Positions 6,740 through 15,199 of a stretch of 64,000 nt of DNA are shown here, piece by piece. The stretch's first letter is position 1. Each line of letters opens with the position of its first letter. Source of the stretch: Amycolatopsis alba DSM 44262 (lineage in GTDB: Bacteria; Actinomycetota; Actinomycetes; Mycobacteriales; Pseudonocardiaceae); the NCBI RefSeq assembly GCF_000384215.1, contig NZ_KB913032.1:5075602-5139601 (forward strand). The letters are read 5' to 3'. A program made the position numbers and the translations under genes. The notes beneath the pieces were generated by a model. It worked only from the letters and a program-made list of their open reading frames with translations, was not told where the DNA came from and searched no databases.

Positions 6740-9130
6740 TCACGGCCCGCCGCGCCGCGTGGTCCGCCGGGTGGGGGCGGCGCTCAGCGGCTCTTCCGGC
6801 CAGGGGTGTTTCGGGTAGCGGCCGCGCAGATCGGCGCGCACGGCGGCGTAACCGTTGCGCCAGAACGACTCCAGATCGGCGGTGACCGCGGCGGGCCGCC
6901 CGGCGGGGGAGAGCAGGTGCAGCACGACGGGCACGCCCGCCAGCTCGGGCGTCGCGAGCCAGCCGAAGGTCTCCTGCAGTTTCACGGCCAGCACCGGCTG
7001 CTCACCCGAATAGTCGACCCGGATCCGCGAACCCGACGGTACCTCCAGCCGGTCCGGCGCCAGCTCGTCCAGACGCGACGCTTCCGGCCAGGGCAGGAGT
7101 CCGCGCAGCGCGGCGCCCGCGTCCAGCGAGGCAAGGTCCGACCGGCGGCGCGCCGGGCCGAAGTCGAGCCAGGTGTCCAAAGTGGACAGCAAGGCGGCGT
7201 CGGAGACCGCGGGCCAAGGCGCGCCCAGTACCCGATGCAGGAAGGACAGCCGTTCGCGCAGCCGTCGCCCGTCTTCCGACCACCGCAGCAGGCCGAGCCC
7301 TTCGGCGCGCAAGCCGTCCAGCAGCGCGGCGCGGATCGCGTCCGGCGCGGGCGAGCGCAACGGTTTCTCCGACAGCACGATCGCCCCGAGCTTCCGCACC
7401 GAACGCGCCACGACATCGCCCGAAGACCAGCGCACTTCGTCCACCGCCGAAACGAGATTCGGCGCCGCGCGGACGGCGAGGGCCTCGTCGGCGGGCGCGG
7501 CCAGCCGGATGATGCCCTGCGCGCGGCCGGGATCACGGGTCGCTTCGGCCACCGCCAGCCATTCGACGTCGGCGAGCCCGCTGCCGCGCGGCAGTTCCGC
7601 CGCGGTCCCACCGGCCATCAGGTACACCGGCGTCCCCGCGGAGCGCCGCCGCGCGAGCCGTTCGGGATGTGCCAGCGCCACGACCAGCGCCGGATCAGGT
7701 TTGCCGCCACCGTCGGGCACCAGCTTCGCGAGCCGTCGCACCTCGGACTTCCACCGCTCGTCGCCCCGCACCCGCCGTAGCTCGGCTTCGAGATCGGTCA
7801 GCGTGCCGCCGCTGTCCAGCAGCGCGACGATCTCGGCCGCCGAACGCGCGTTGGTCCGCGCCGCGCCGTCCAGCAACGCCCGTGCCAGTCGCGGATGCAG
7901 GCCCAGCCCGGCCATCTTCCGGCCGCGTTCGGTCACCGTCCCGTCTTCCGCGGTCGCTCCGAGCGTGGTCAGCAACGCGCGACCGGCGGCAAGCGCGCCC
8001 TCGCCCGGCGGATCCCACCAGGAGAGGCCGGAACCGTCCGGAGTGGACCAGCACGCGAGTTCGAGCGCGAACCGCGCCAGTTCCGCCGTCCTGATCTCGG
8101 GTTCGGGGTACGCGGGCAGGGAACCCTGCTCGTGCGCCGCCCAGCACCGGTAGGCGCGTCCCGGCGCCTCACGTCCGGCGCGGCCCGCGCGCTGTTCCGC
8201 GACGGCAGCCGAAACCCGGACCGTCGCCAGTCCCGGCAGGCCGCGCCGGTGATCGACACGGGGCACCCGCGACAGCCCGCAGTCCACCACGGCGCGCACC
8301 CCCGGCACGGTCAGGCTGGACTCGGCGACCGACGTCGACAGCACCACCCGGCGGCGGGCGCGCGGGCGCAGCGCGTCGTCCTGGCTCGCCGCCGAAAGCC
8401 GCCCGTGCAACGGCAGCACGTCGGCGTCCAGGCCGTTGAGCAGTCCGCTCACCCTGGCGATCTCACCGGCTCCCGGCAGGAAAGCGAGCACGTCACCGTC
8501 CCCTTCGGACAGTGCTTTGTGGATCGCGCGGACCACGGTCGCTTCGATCCGCTCGCCGCGCGCCGCCGGGGAGTACGAGACGTCGACCGGATAGGTCCGG
8601 GCCCGCGCGGTGATCACCGGCGCGTCACCGAGGAGGGCCGCCAGCCGTCCGGCGGCCACGGTGGCGGAGGTCGCGAGCAGGCGCAGGTCGTCCCGCAGCC
8701 CGGCGCGGACGTCGAGCAGCAGTGCGAGCAGCAGATCCGCGTCGAGATGGCGTTCGTGGCATTCGTCGAGCAGGACGGTCGAAACCCCGGCCAGTTCGGG
8801 ATCGTTCTGCACGCGGCGGACCAGCAGCCCCGAGGTGACCACTTCGATCCGCGTCGAAGAAGACACCTTCCGATCTCCGCGCACCGAATAGCCGACCGTC
8901 TCACCGACCCGTTCGCCCAGCAGCGACGCCATCCGTGCCGCCGCGGCGCGCGCGGCCAGCCGCCTCGGTTCGGCGACGATCACCCGGCCCTCGCCGTTGT
9001 CCAGCGCGAGCGGCACCAGCGTGGTCTTACCGGTTCCGGGGGGCGCGACGAGGACCGCGGTGCCATGGGCGTCGAGAGCGGCTTCGAGTTCGGGCAGGAC
9101 GGCGCGAACCGGCAGATCGGGAAGGGTCAC
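6740..9130 (-). CDS. hrpB: ATP-dependent helicase HrpB
   Basis: A 796-residue DExH-box helicase. Motif I is APPGTGKTTLVP (29-40), motif II is DECH (122-125), followed by ATSATV, the STSVAESSLTVPGV segment and AGRAGR in RecA domain 2. The HrpB-specific C-terminal half follows (DVEWLAVAEATRD, then RSDLASLDAGAALRGLLPW). Length matches the family, usually about 800-840. The start is the GTG at 9130, overlapping the stop of the lipoprotein gene as GTGA; the open frame extending upstream to 10306 is antisense to other genes. HrpB is thought to act on RNA or ribonucleoprotein but its bacterial role is poorly defined. Coupling to a solute-binding lipoprotein is odd. Confidence 0.93.
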   Translation of the reverse strand: MTLPDLPVRAVLPELEAALDAHGTAVLVAPPGTGKTTLVPLALDNGEGRVIVAEPRRLAARAAAARMASLLGERVGETVGYSVRGDRKVSSSTRIEVVTSGLLVRRVQNDPELAGVSTVLLDECHERHLDADLLLALLLDVRAGLRDDLRLLATSATVAAGRLAALLGDAPVITARARTYPVDVSYSPAARGERIEATVVRAIHKALSEGDGDVLAFLPGAGEIARVSGLLNGLDADVLPLHGRLSAASQDDALRPRARRRVVLSTSVAESSLTVPGVRAVVDCGLSRVPRVDHRRGLPGLATVRVSAAVAEQRAGRAGREAPGRAYRCWAAHEQGSLPAYPEPEIRTAELARFALELACWSTPDGSGLSWWDPPGEGALAAGRALLTTLGATAEDGTVTERGRKMAGLGLHPRLARALLDGAARTNARSAAEIVALLDSGGTLTDLEAELRRVRGDERWKSEVRRLAKLVPDGGGKPDPALVVALAHPERLARRRSAGTPVYLMAGGTAAELPRGSGLADVEWLAVAEATRDPGRAQGIIRLAAPADEALAVRAAPNLVSAVDEVRWSSGDVVARSVRKLGAIVLSEKPLRSPAPDAIRAALLDGLRAEGLGLLRWSEDGRRLRERLSFLHRVLGAPWPAVSDAALLSTLDTWLDFGPARRRSDLASLDAGAALRGLLPWPEASRLDELAPDRLEVPSGSRIRVDYSGEQPVLAVKLQETFGWLATPELAGVPVVLHLLSPAGRPAAVTADLESFWRNGYAAVRADLRGRYPKHPWPEEPLSAAPTRRTTRRGGP

Positions 9131-9957
9131 TGCTCGGTGACCTGCGGCGGAGGCGGGATCCGGTAGCCGGACGGGCCGATGTTGCGGTTCAGCGAGTCCA
9201 GCCATTCGCCGGACGAGATCATCTTCTGGATGGCCTTGGCCACCGCCGCCCGCCCTTCGATGTCGTCCTTGCGCAGGCCGACACCGTATTTCTCCTTCGA
9301 GAACGGCTTGCCGACGACCCTCAGCAACTCCGGGTTCTGCGCCACGTATCCGGCCAGGATGACGTCGTCGGTGGTGACCGCGTCCACCTGCCCGGCGAGG
9401 AGCGCGGTGACGCAATCCTGGTAGCGCGGGTACTCGATGAGCTGGACGGCCTGGGCGAACTTGTCGCGCACCTGCTCGGCCGAGGTGGTGCCGCCCACGG
9501 CGCACAGCTTGCGGCCGTTGAGGTTCTCGGGACCGGTGATGTCGGTCGACCGGAGACGCACGAGCAGGTCCTGGCCGACGTCGAAATAAGGCCCGGCGAA
9601 AGCGACGGTCTGTTTGCGTTTCTCGGTGATCGAATAGGTCGCCACCATCAGATCGGTGATCCCCGAGGTGATGTCCGTCTCGCGTGACGAGGGCCTGCTG
9701 TCGTGCCAGGTGATGTGATCTTCGTCGACGCCCAGTTCGCTCGCGATGTACTTCGCCACGTCGACGTCGAAGCCGACGTACCGGCCGTCGACCGTCCGCT
9801 GGGAGAGCCCCGGCTGGTCGAAGCGGATGCCGATGGTGAGTTCGTTGAGCGCGACGGCGCGCGCGACCAGTGAATCCGACGGGCCGGCCTCTTTGCCGCA
9901 GGCCGCCGCCGCTGTGACCAGCATCAAGCAGGCCACCAGCAGGGCGCGTCCCCTCAT
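9127..9957 (-). CDS. Amino-acid-type ABC solute-binding lipoprotein (GluB/GlnH-like)
   Basis: A 276-residue periplasmic-binding-protein family 3 lipoprotein. The signal peptide ends in a lipobox with Cys20 (TAAAAC/G). The SBP_bac_3 fold is clear (VGFDVDVAKYIASELG, DLMVATYSITEKRKQTVAFAGPYF, KLCAVGGTTS). Relatives bind glutamate or other polar amino acids for uptake. No permease or ATPase gene is adjacent, so it is an orphan receptor here and may serve a transporter elsewhere or act as a sensor ligand-binder. Its stop overlaps the HrpB start by four bases. Confidence 0.88.
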   Translation of the reverse strand: MRGRALLVACLMLVTAAAACGKEAGPSDSLVARAVALNELTIGIRFDQPGLSQRTVDGRYVGFDVDVAKYIASELGVDEDHITWHDSRPSSRETDITSGITDLMVATYSITEKRKQTVAFAGPYFDVGQDLLVRLRSTDITGPENLNGRKLCAVGGTTSAEQVRDKFAQAVQLIEYPRYQDCVTALLAGQVDAVTTDDVILAGYVAQNPELLRVVGKPFSKEKYGVGLRKDDIEGRAAVAKAIQKMISSGEWLDSLNRNIGPSGYRIPPPPQVTEQ

Positions 9958-10015
9958 CGGGTGCCTCCGTCCGCCGCCTCACGTTGTTCTCAGGGTTGGC
10001 GGCTAGCCTAAGCCC

Positions 10016-10537
10016 GTGCGTAGACCGCCCCAAGTCGTACTCGACGCCGTGGGCACACTCGCCCGGCTCGGACTGGCCGCCGTCTGGTTGGTTTCCGGAG
10101 CGCTGAAGATCAGCGATCCGGGACAGACCTACATCGCGGTGCAGGCTTTCGACGTCCTGCCGGACGGGCTCGTGCGCCCTGTCGCGATCGGGATGCCGAT
10201 CGCCGAACTGGCGCTCGGCCTGCTCCTGCTCGCCGGGTTCGTGACCCGCTGGGCGTCGATGCTGTCGGTGCTGCTGCTCGCTGTGCTCATCGCCGCGATC
10301 GCCCAATCCTGGGCGCGCGGACTGAGCATCGACTGCGGCTGCTTCGGCGGTGGCGGTCAGATCGCCGCGGATCAGACGCAGTATCCGCAGGAGATCGCCA
10401 GGGACCTCGGGTTCGCGCTGCTCGGTGTCTGGCTGATCGTGCGGCCGCGGACCTGGCTGTCGGTGGACGGCTGGCTCGGGAACTCCGGGGGCCCCGCCGA
10501 CGACGACTATGTGGGTATCGCTGAAGGGAACGAATAA
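10016..10537 (+). CDS. MauE/DoxX-family membrane redox protein
   Basis: A 173-residue protein with four hydrophobic segments and a CGCF motif (Cys107, Cys109) before the last one. This matches the MauE/DoxX-like group, in which a membrane Cys pair passes electrons to an exported disulfide protein. The start is a GTG at 10016. Only two bases separate its stop from the DsbA-like gene, so the two are an operon and probably a redox pair working on the outer face of the membrane. Confidence 0.87.
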   Translation: MRRPPQVVLDAVGTLARLGLAAVWLVSGALKISDPGQTYIAVQAFDVLPDGLVRPVAIGMPIAELALGLLLLAGFVTRWASMLSVLLLAVLIAAIAQSWARGLSIDCGCFGGGGQIAADQTQYPQEIARDLGFALLGVWLIVRPRTWLSVDGWLGNSGGPADDDYVGIAEGNE

Positions 10538-10539
10538 TC

Positions 10540-11334
10540 GTGGGTGGAGCTGAGCGCAACGCTCGGAAACGCAAGCAGGAGCAGACGGCGGCGCGCTCGG
10601 TGGCGCAGGCCAGGGGCGTCGCGAGCGGAGACAAGAAGAAGGTCGTCGCGATCACCGTCGCGGTGGTCGTGCTCGCCGCGCTGGTGATCGGTGGCGTGAT
10701 CTGGACGACGTCCAGCAAGAACTCCACCGAGGGCAAGGACATCGCGGCACAGACGGGCACCTGGGCGCCCGGTGTCGTCGAGAAGCGCGACGGGGCCGTC
10801 GTGACCGCGGGCAAGCCCGAGGCCACGAAGACCATCGACGTCTACGCCGACTTCCTCTGCCCGATCTGCAAGCAGTTCGAAGAGACGTTCAAGGACAAGC
10901 TCCACGAGCAGGTGAACAACGGGACGCTGGCGATCCGGTACCACATGCTCCCGATGCTCAACCAGCGTTCCGACCCGCCGGGTTACTCGCTGGACTCGGC
11001 CAACGCCTCGCTCGCCGCGGCCGACGCGGGCAAGTTCCTCGCCTTCCACGACGCGCTGTTCAAGGACCAGCCGCAGGAGGGCGCGCGCGGGTTCGACAAG
11101 ACGCAGCTGATCAAACTCGGGCAGGACGTCGGGATCACCGACCCGGCCTTCGCGACGGCGATCAACACCGGCGTCTACGAGCAGCAGATCCAGGACGCGT
11201 ACAAGAAGATCTCCACGGACCCGTCGCTGCAGCAGGACTTCGGGCAGGGCGCCGGCTTCGGTACGCCGACCGTCACTTACAACGGTCAGGTCGTGAAGCT
11301 CGAACAGGACTGGGTGACGAAGACCCTCGGCTAG
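10540..11334 (+). CDS. Membrane-anchored DsbA-like thiol oxidoreductase
   Basis: A 264-residue protein: a basic cytosolic start, one membrane anchor (about 35-56) and an extracytoplasmic thioredoxin-fold DSBA domain with a CPIC active site (107-110) in VYADFLCPICKQFEE and a cis-Pro region (GFGTPTVTYNG). It belongs to the actinobacterial DsbA/BdbD-like group that forms or isomerises disulfides in secreted proteins. The start is a GTG at 10540. The MauE-like protein just upstream is the likely electron partner, in the role DsbB or VKOR plays elsewhere. A strong hairpin follows the stop. Confidence 0.9.
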   Translation: MGGAERNARKRKQEQTAARSVAQARGVASGDKKKVVAITVAVVVLAALVIGGVIWTTSSKNSTEGKDIAAQTGTWAPGVVEKRDGAVVTAGKPEATKTIDVYADFLCPICKQFEETFKDKLHEQVNNGTLAIRYHMLPMLNQRSDPPGYSLDSANASLAAADAGKFLAFHDALFKDQPQEGARGFDKTQLIKLGQDVGITDPAFATAINTGVYEQQIQDAYKKISTDPSLQQDFGQGAGFGTPTVTYNGQVVKLEQDWVTKTLG

Positions 11335-11347
11335 CACGCCCAAGTAC

Positions 11348-11394
11348 ATGAAGGCCCCCTTCCTTGCGCCTAGGTACAGGAAGGGGGCCTTCAT
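11348..11394. terminator. Bidirectional hairpin terminator
   Basis: Perfect 17-bp arms (ATGAAGGCCCCCTTCCT at 11348-11364 and its complement at 11378-11394) flank a 13-base loop between the convergent DsbA-like and LysR genes. The arm shares TGAAGGCC with hairpins at 15092, 35537, 39381 and 53734. Confidence 0.75.
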
Positions 11395-11405
11395 GTTGTT
11401 CGGGG

Positions 11406-12284
11406 TCAGGGGAGCGAAGCGACGGCCGCGAAGGCCTGTACACGGGCTGTCTCGGCGGAGCGCGGCCAGACGAGGCCCCACTCGACGTCGGGCGAACCGG
11501 CGAAGGGCACGAAGCGGATTCGCGGGTGGCTGAAGTACTCCTGCGCGTGCGCCGCGAGCGGGCAGATGCCGGCGCCGGTGGCGATCGCGGCGAGCAGTTC
11601 CTGGAACGTCGCGAAGGGCTTTCCTCGCGTCACGGGGTGCCCGGCAGGCGTCAGCCACTGCCGTGGTTCCTCGATCCAGTACGGCTCCGGCGGATGCGCC
11701 GCGCGAAGCACGGTGTCGCGGGCGAGGTCGTCCAGGGTGACTGACTTCCGTCGCGCGAAAGGGTGTTTCGACGACACCGCGAGCACCATCGGTTCGGTGT
11801 ACACGGCCGGTCCGGTCGTGAGTTCGGGGTCGTCGGCCGGGAGCAGGGTCACCAGGACGTCGATCTCACCCGAGCGCAGCATCGCGAACGGGTCGGCGAA
11901 GTCTGCCTCCCGGATGAGCAGTTCCGTGTCGGGATAGCGCCGGCGGAAGCGGTCCAGCAGGTCTTCGGTCAGATCGGCGACGCCGGGTGCCTCGAAGCCC
12001 AGCCGCAGCACGCCGCCGATCCCGCGTCCGGCCGCGACCGCGCGATCGATGCCTTCGTACAGCGCGCGGTAAGCGGGGCCGAGGTCGTCCCGCAGCCGTT
12101 CGCCGATCGGCGTGAGCCGGACCCGCCTGCTGGTGCGGGCGAACAGCGGCGCGCCGATCCGGCGCTCCACCTGTTTGATCGACTGGCTCACCCGTGCCTG
12201 CGAGACGTGCAGCCGGTCCGCGGTGCGGCCGAAATGCAGTTCGTCGGCCAGCGCCAGGAAGATCTCGATATCCCGCAGTTCCAT
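11406..12284 (-). CDS. LysR-family transcriptional regulator
   Basis: A 292-residue regulator with an N-terminal winged helix-turn-helix (residues 1-60: LRDIEIFLALADELHFGRTADRL is the first part) and a LysR substrate domain (about 90-290). The gene is divergent from the secreted GH3 glycosidase with a 132-base gap, so the glycosidase/ThuA pair is a candidate target, along with autoregulation. The effector is unknown. The DasR-like palindrome in the same gap suggests a second input. Confidence 0.9.
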   Translation of the reverse strand: MELRDIEIFLALADELHFGRTADRLHVSQARVSQSIKQVERRIGAPLFARTSRRVRLTPIGERLRDDLGPAYRALYEGIDRAVAAGRGIGGVLRLGFEAPGVADLTEDLLDRFRRRYPDTELLIREADFADPFAMLRSGEIDVLVTLLPADDPELTTGPAVYTEPMVLAVSSKHPFARRKSVTLDDLARDTVLRAAHPPEPYWIEEPRQWLTPAGHPVTRGKPFATFQELLAAIATGAGICPLAAHAQEYFSHPRIRFVPFAGSPDVEWGLVWPRSAETARVQAFAAVASLP

Positions 12285-12340
12285 AATCCCCAGGTTATCG
12301 ATCCGGCCCGATGTCGGTCAGCGGGAACCGTCTTTTTCGC

Positions 12341-12352
12341 AGGTCTAGACCA
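12341..12352. promoter_or_regulatory. DasR-like operator (dre-type palindrome)
   Basis: AGGTCTAGACCA contains the perfect palindrome GGTCTAGACC, the core of Streptomyces DasR-responsive elements. It lies 65 bases before the GH3 start and on the far side of the divergent LysR gene. It matches 11 of 12 positions of the stronger site at 46000-46011. Control by N-acetylglucosamine signalling is inferred. Confidence 0.55.
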
Positions 12353-12416
12353 TGGATCTTCGTCATGCGTTAATTCAAGCCTTGAACTTACGCCCCGTGT
12401 GTCGAGGAGGACCCGG

Positions 12417-14246
12417 ATGCGGAGATTCACCCTGGGGATACTGGCCGCCGCGCTCCTGCTGGGGTCGCACACCCCGGCACTGGCCGGAAACGGCCCCGCG
12501 TACCGGGACGCCTGGCGGCCGGTGAAGGTCCGCGTGGCCGATCTGCTGTCGCGGATGACCCTCGACGAGAAGATCGGCCAGATGACGCAGGCCGAACGCC
12601 TCGGCATCAAGGCGCCCGGCGACGTCACCAAGGGAATGCTCGGCTCCCTGCTCTCCGGAGGCAGTTCCCAGCCGACCCCGAACAACGCGTCCACCTGGGC
12701 CGACATGTACGACGGCTTCCAGAAGGAAGCACTCGCCACCCGGCTCGGCATCCCGCTGATCTACGGCGTCGACGCCGTCCACGGCCACAACGGGCTCTAC
12801 GGCGCGACGGTCTTCCCGCACAACATCGGCCTCGGCGCGACACGCGATCCCGCGCTGGTCGAGAAGATCGGCCGCGCGACCGCCGAAGAGGTGTCGGGCA
12901 CCGGCATCGACTGGAATTTCGCGCCGTGCCTGTGCGTCGCGCGCAACGACCGGTGGGGTCGGACGTACGAATCCTTCGGCGAGGTACCGGAAATCGCCTC
13001 CGCGATGACGACGGCCATCGACGGTATGCAGGGCCGTTCGCTGTCCGCGCCGGGCTCGGTCCTCGCGACCGCGAAGCACTACATCGGCGACGGCGGCACG
13101 ACCGGTGGCGACGACCAAGGCGAGACCGACATCAGCGAAGCCGAACTCCGCGCGGTGCACCTGCCGCCGTTCCGCGAGGCCGTCCGCCGTGGCGTCGGTT
13201 CGGTGATGATCTCCTACAGCAGCTGGAACGGCCTCAAGATGCACGCCGGTTCCTACTTGATCAACGACGTGCTCAAGGGTGAACTGAAGTTCTCCGGCAT
13301 CGTCATCTCGGACTACAACGGCATCGACCAGATCGACCGGCAACCCGGTTTCACCCCGGCCGAGGTCACCGCGTCGATCAACGCCGGCATCGACATGGTC
13401 ATGGTGCCCTTCGAATACCGGAAGTTCATGGACACGCTGAAGGCCGAAGTACTCGCCGGACGGGTCACGCAGGCGCGGATCGACGACGCGAACCGGCGCA
13501 TCCTCACGAAGAAGTTCGAGCTCGGCCTGTTCGAACGGCCGCTGACCGACCGCCGGTTCATCAAGACCATCGGCAGCGACGAACACCGCGCCCTCGCGCG
13601 GAAGGCCGTCCGCGCATCGCAGGTGCTGCTGAAGAACGAGAACCGGGTGCTGCCGCTGGACAAGTCGCGCAACCGGATCTTCGTCGCGGGCAAGAGCGCC
13701 GACGACATCGGCAATCAGAGCGGCGGCTGGACGGTCGGCTGGCAGGGCAAGAGCGGCCCGGTCACCGAGGGAACGACCATCCTGCAAGGGATCCGGCACA
13801 CCGCGAAACCTTCGTCCACGGTCACCTTCGACAAGGACGCGAACGGGATCGACAAGTCCTACGACGTCGCGGTCGCGGTGGTCGGGGAGACGCCGTACGC
13901 CGAAGGCCGCGGTGACAAGCCGGAGGGAATGGGGCTCGACGCCGAAGACCTGGCGACCTTGAAGCGGCTTCAGGACAGTGGCGTCCCGACCGTTGTGGTG
14001 CTCGTTTCGGGGCGGCCGCTGGACATCGCCGGGCAGTTGCCGTCGTGGGACGGGCTGATCGCGTCGTGGCTGCCCGGTTCGGAAGGCCAAGGCGTCGCGG
14101 ACGTGCTCTTCGGCGACTACAACCCGACCGGCAGGTTGCCGGTGACATGGATGCGCAGTGCTGACCAGCAGCCGATCAACGTCGGCGATGGAAAGTCCGG
14201 GCTGTTCCCGTTCGGGTTCGGCCTTCGCTATCGGCATGGGTGGTGA
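12417..14246 (+). CDS. Secreted GH3 beta-glucosidase-type glycoside hydrolase
   Basis: A 609-residue exported protein with a signal peptide (1-23, AALAG-type end). It then has the GH3 TIM barrel (LLSRMTLDEKIGQMTQ, GVDAVHGHN, PCLCVARNDRWGRTYESFGE) with nucleophile Asp299 in VISDYNGID. A C-terminal GH3 alpha/beta domain carries VGETPYAEGRGD and SWLPGSEGQGVADVLFGD. Length and layout fit barley ExoI-type exo-beta-glucosidases, which release glucose from beta-glucans or cellodextrins. The ATG is preceded by GAGGAGG. The DasR-like palindrome upstream would also fit activity on an amino sugar, so specificity is open. The ThuA-like gene follows after three bases. Confidence 0.9.
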   Translation: MRRFTLGILAAALLLGSHTPALAGNGPAYRDAWRPVKVRVADLLSRMTLDEKIGQMTQAERLGIKAPGDVTKGMLGSLLSGGSSQPTPNNASTWADMYDGFQKEALATRLGIPLIYGVDAVHGHNGLYGATVFPHNIGLGATRDPALVEKIGRATAEEVSGTGIDWNFAPCLCVARNDRWGRTYESFGEVPEIASAMTTAIDGMQGRSLSAPGSVLATAKHYIGDGGTTGGDDQGETDISEAELRAVHLPPFREAVRRGVGSVMISYSSWNGLKMHAGSYLINDVLKGELKFSGIVISDYNGIDQIDRQPGFTPAEVTASINAGIDMVMVPFEYRKFMDTLKAEVLAGRVTQARIDDANRRILTKKFELGLFERPLTDRRFIKTIGSDEHRALARKAVRASQVLLKNENRVLPLDKSRNRIFVAGKSADDIGNQSGGWTVGWQGKSGPVTEGTTILQGIRHTAKPSSTVTFDKDANGIDKSYDVAVAVVGETPYAEGRGDKPEGMGLDAEDLATLKRLQDSGVPTVVVLVSGRPLDIAGQLPSWDGLIASWLPGSEGQGVADVLFGDYNPTGRLPVTWMRSADQQPINVGDGKSGLFPFGFGLRYRHGW

Positions 14247-14249
14247 GGT

Positions 14250-15065
14250 ATGAGGAGATTCGCGGTCCGGCTCGCTCTGCTGTTCGTTTCGTGTCTCGCG
14301 TTGGCACTGGCCCCGGTGACGGCGCAAGCGGCACCCGCGTTCAAGGTGCTGGCGTTCTACAACGGGACCTACGACGCGGCGCACATCAGTTTCGTCAAGG
14401 AAGCCAACCAGTGGTTCCCGAAAACCGCGTCGCAGAACAACTTCAGCTACACGGCGACCAACAACTGGAACCAGCTGAACTCGCTGCAGCCCTCGCAGTA
14501 CCAGGTCGTGCTGTTCCTTGACGACCTGCCGCAGACCTCGGCGCAGCGCTCGGGCTTCGAGCGGTACATGAACGCGGGCGGCGCGTTCTTCGGGTTCCAT
14601 GTGGCGGCCTTCAATACCAACCCGTCTGCTTGGGACTGGTACCACAACAGGTTCCTCGGCACGGGCGGCTTCAAGTCCAACACCTGGGGGCCGACGACGG
14701 CGACGCTGAAGGTGGAGAACAAGCCGCATCCGTCGACCACGCGGCTGCCCGCGACGTTCACCTCTTCGGTGAGCGAGTGGTATGCCTGGAACAACGACCT
14801 GCGCAAGAACCCGGACATCAAGATCCTCGCGTCGGTGGACCCGGTGAGCTTCCCGCTCGGGACCGACCCGAATCAGTCCTGGTACAGCGGGTATTACCCG
14901 ATCCTCTGGACCAACAACAAGTACAAGATGCTGTACGCCAACTTCGGCCACAACAAGATGAACTACGAGACGAACCAGCCGCTGTCGTCGACCTTCGCGA
15001 GTGAGGTGCAGAACCGCTTCACCGTCGACGGCCTGCTGTGGCTCGGCGGCGCGAAGACCTCGTAA
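14250..15065 (+). CDS. Secreted ThuA-like domain protein
   Basis: A 271-residue exported protein (signal peptide 1-27, cut near AQA/AP) with a ThuA domain: FKVLAFYNGTYDAAHISFVKE at the start, the QVVLFLDDLP strand, then FERYMNAGGAFFGFHVAA. ThuA-like proteins are class I glutamine-amidotransferase folds linked to sugar (trehalose, glycan) use; their chemistry is unsettled. The gene begins three bases after the GH3 stop and is co-transcribed with it, so both probably act on the same external carbohydrate. A long perfect hairpin follows. Confidence 0.85.
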   Translation: MRRFAVRLALLFVSCLALALAPVTAQAAPAFKVLAFYNGTYDAAHISFVKEANQWFPKTASQNNFSYTATNNWNQLNSLQPSQYQVVLFLDDLPQTSAQRSGFERYMNAGGAFFGFHVAAFNTNPSAWDWYHNRFLGTGGFKSNTWGPTTATLKVENKPHPSTTRLPATFTSSVSEWYAWNNDLRKNPDIKILASVDPVSFPLGTDPNQSWYSGYYPILWTNNKYKMLYANFGHNKMNYETNQPLSSTFASEVQNRFTVDGLLWLGGAKTS

Positions 15066-15091
15066 GCACGGCGCCGGGCAGGGCACGTAAG

Positions 15092-15144
15092 TCCGTGAAG
15101 GCCTCCTTGAGGGACTCTGAGTCCCTCAAGGAGGCCTTCACGGA
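15092..15144. terminator. Long perfect hairpin, 25-bp arms
   Basis: Left arm 15092-15116 and right arm 15120-15144 pair perfectly around a 3-base loop (CTG). The arm begins TCCGTGAAGGCCTCCTTGAG. The same 25-base arm recurs exactly at 35537-35589, differing in the loop (CAG). It lies between the convergent ThuA-like and RraA-family genes. Confidence 0.75.
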
Positions 15145-15182
15145 TTGACCCACGCACCCACGCACCCGAGCCCTCAGGTGAT

Positions 15183-15199
15183 AGCAAAGGTCCCTTGCT
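15183..15199. repeat. Dispersed 17-bp palindromic element, copy 3
   Basis: AGCAAAGGTCCCTTGCT, preceded by GTGAT. Its last bases form part of the TAG stop of the RraA-family gene on the minus strand (stop at 15198-15200). Confidence 0.75.

Noticed and set aside
9131..10306. Upstream extension of the hrpB frame
   Set aside because: The extension is out of frame with the lipoprotein gene and antisense to the MauE-like gene; the GTG at 9130 gives the correct helicase N-terminus.
12375..15086. 903-codon open frame antisense to the GH3 and ThuA-like genes
   Set aside because: No domain, no ribosome site, composition of a shadow frame; the sense genes have clear motifs.
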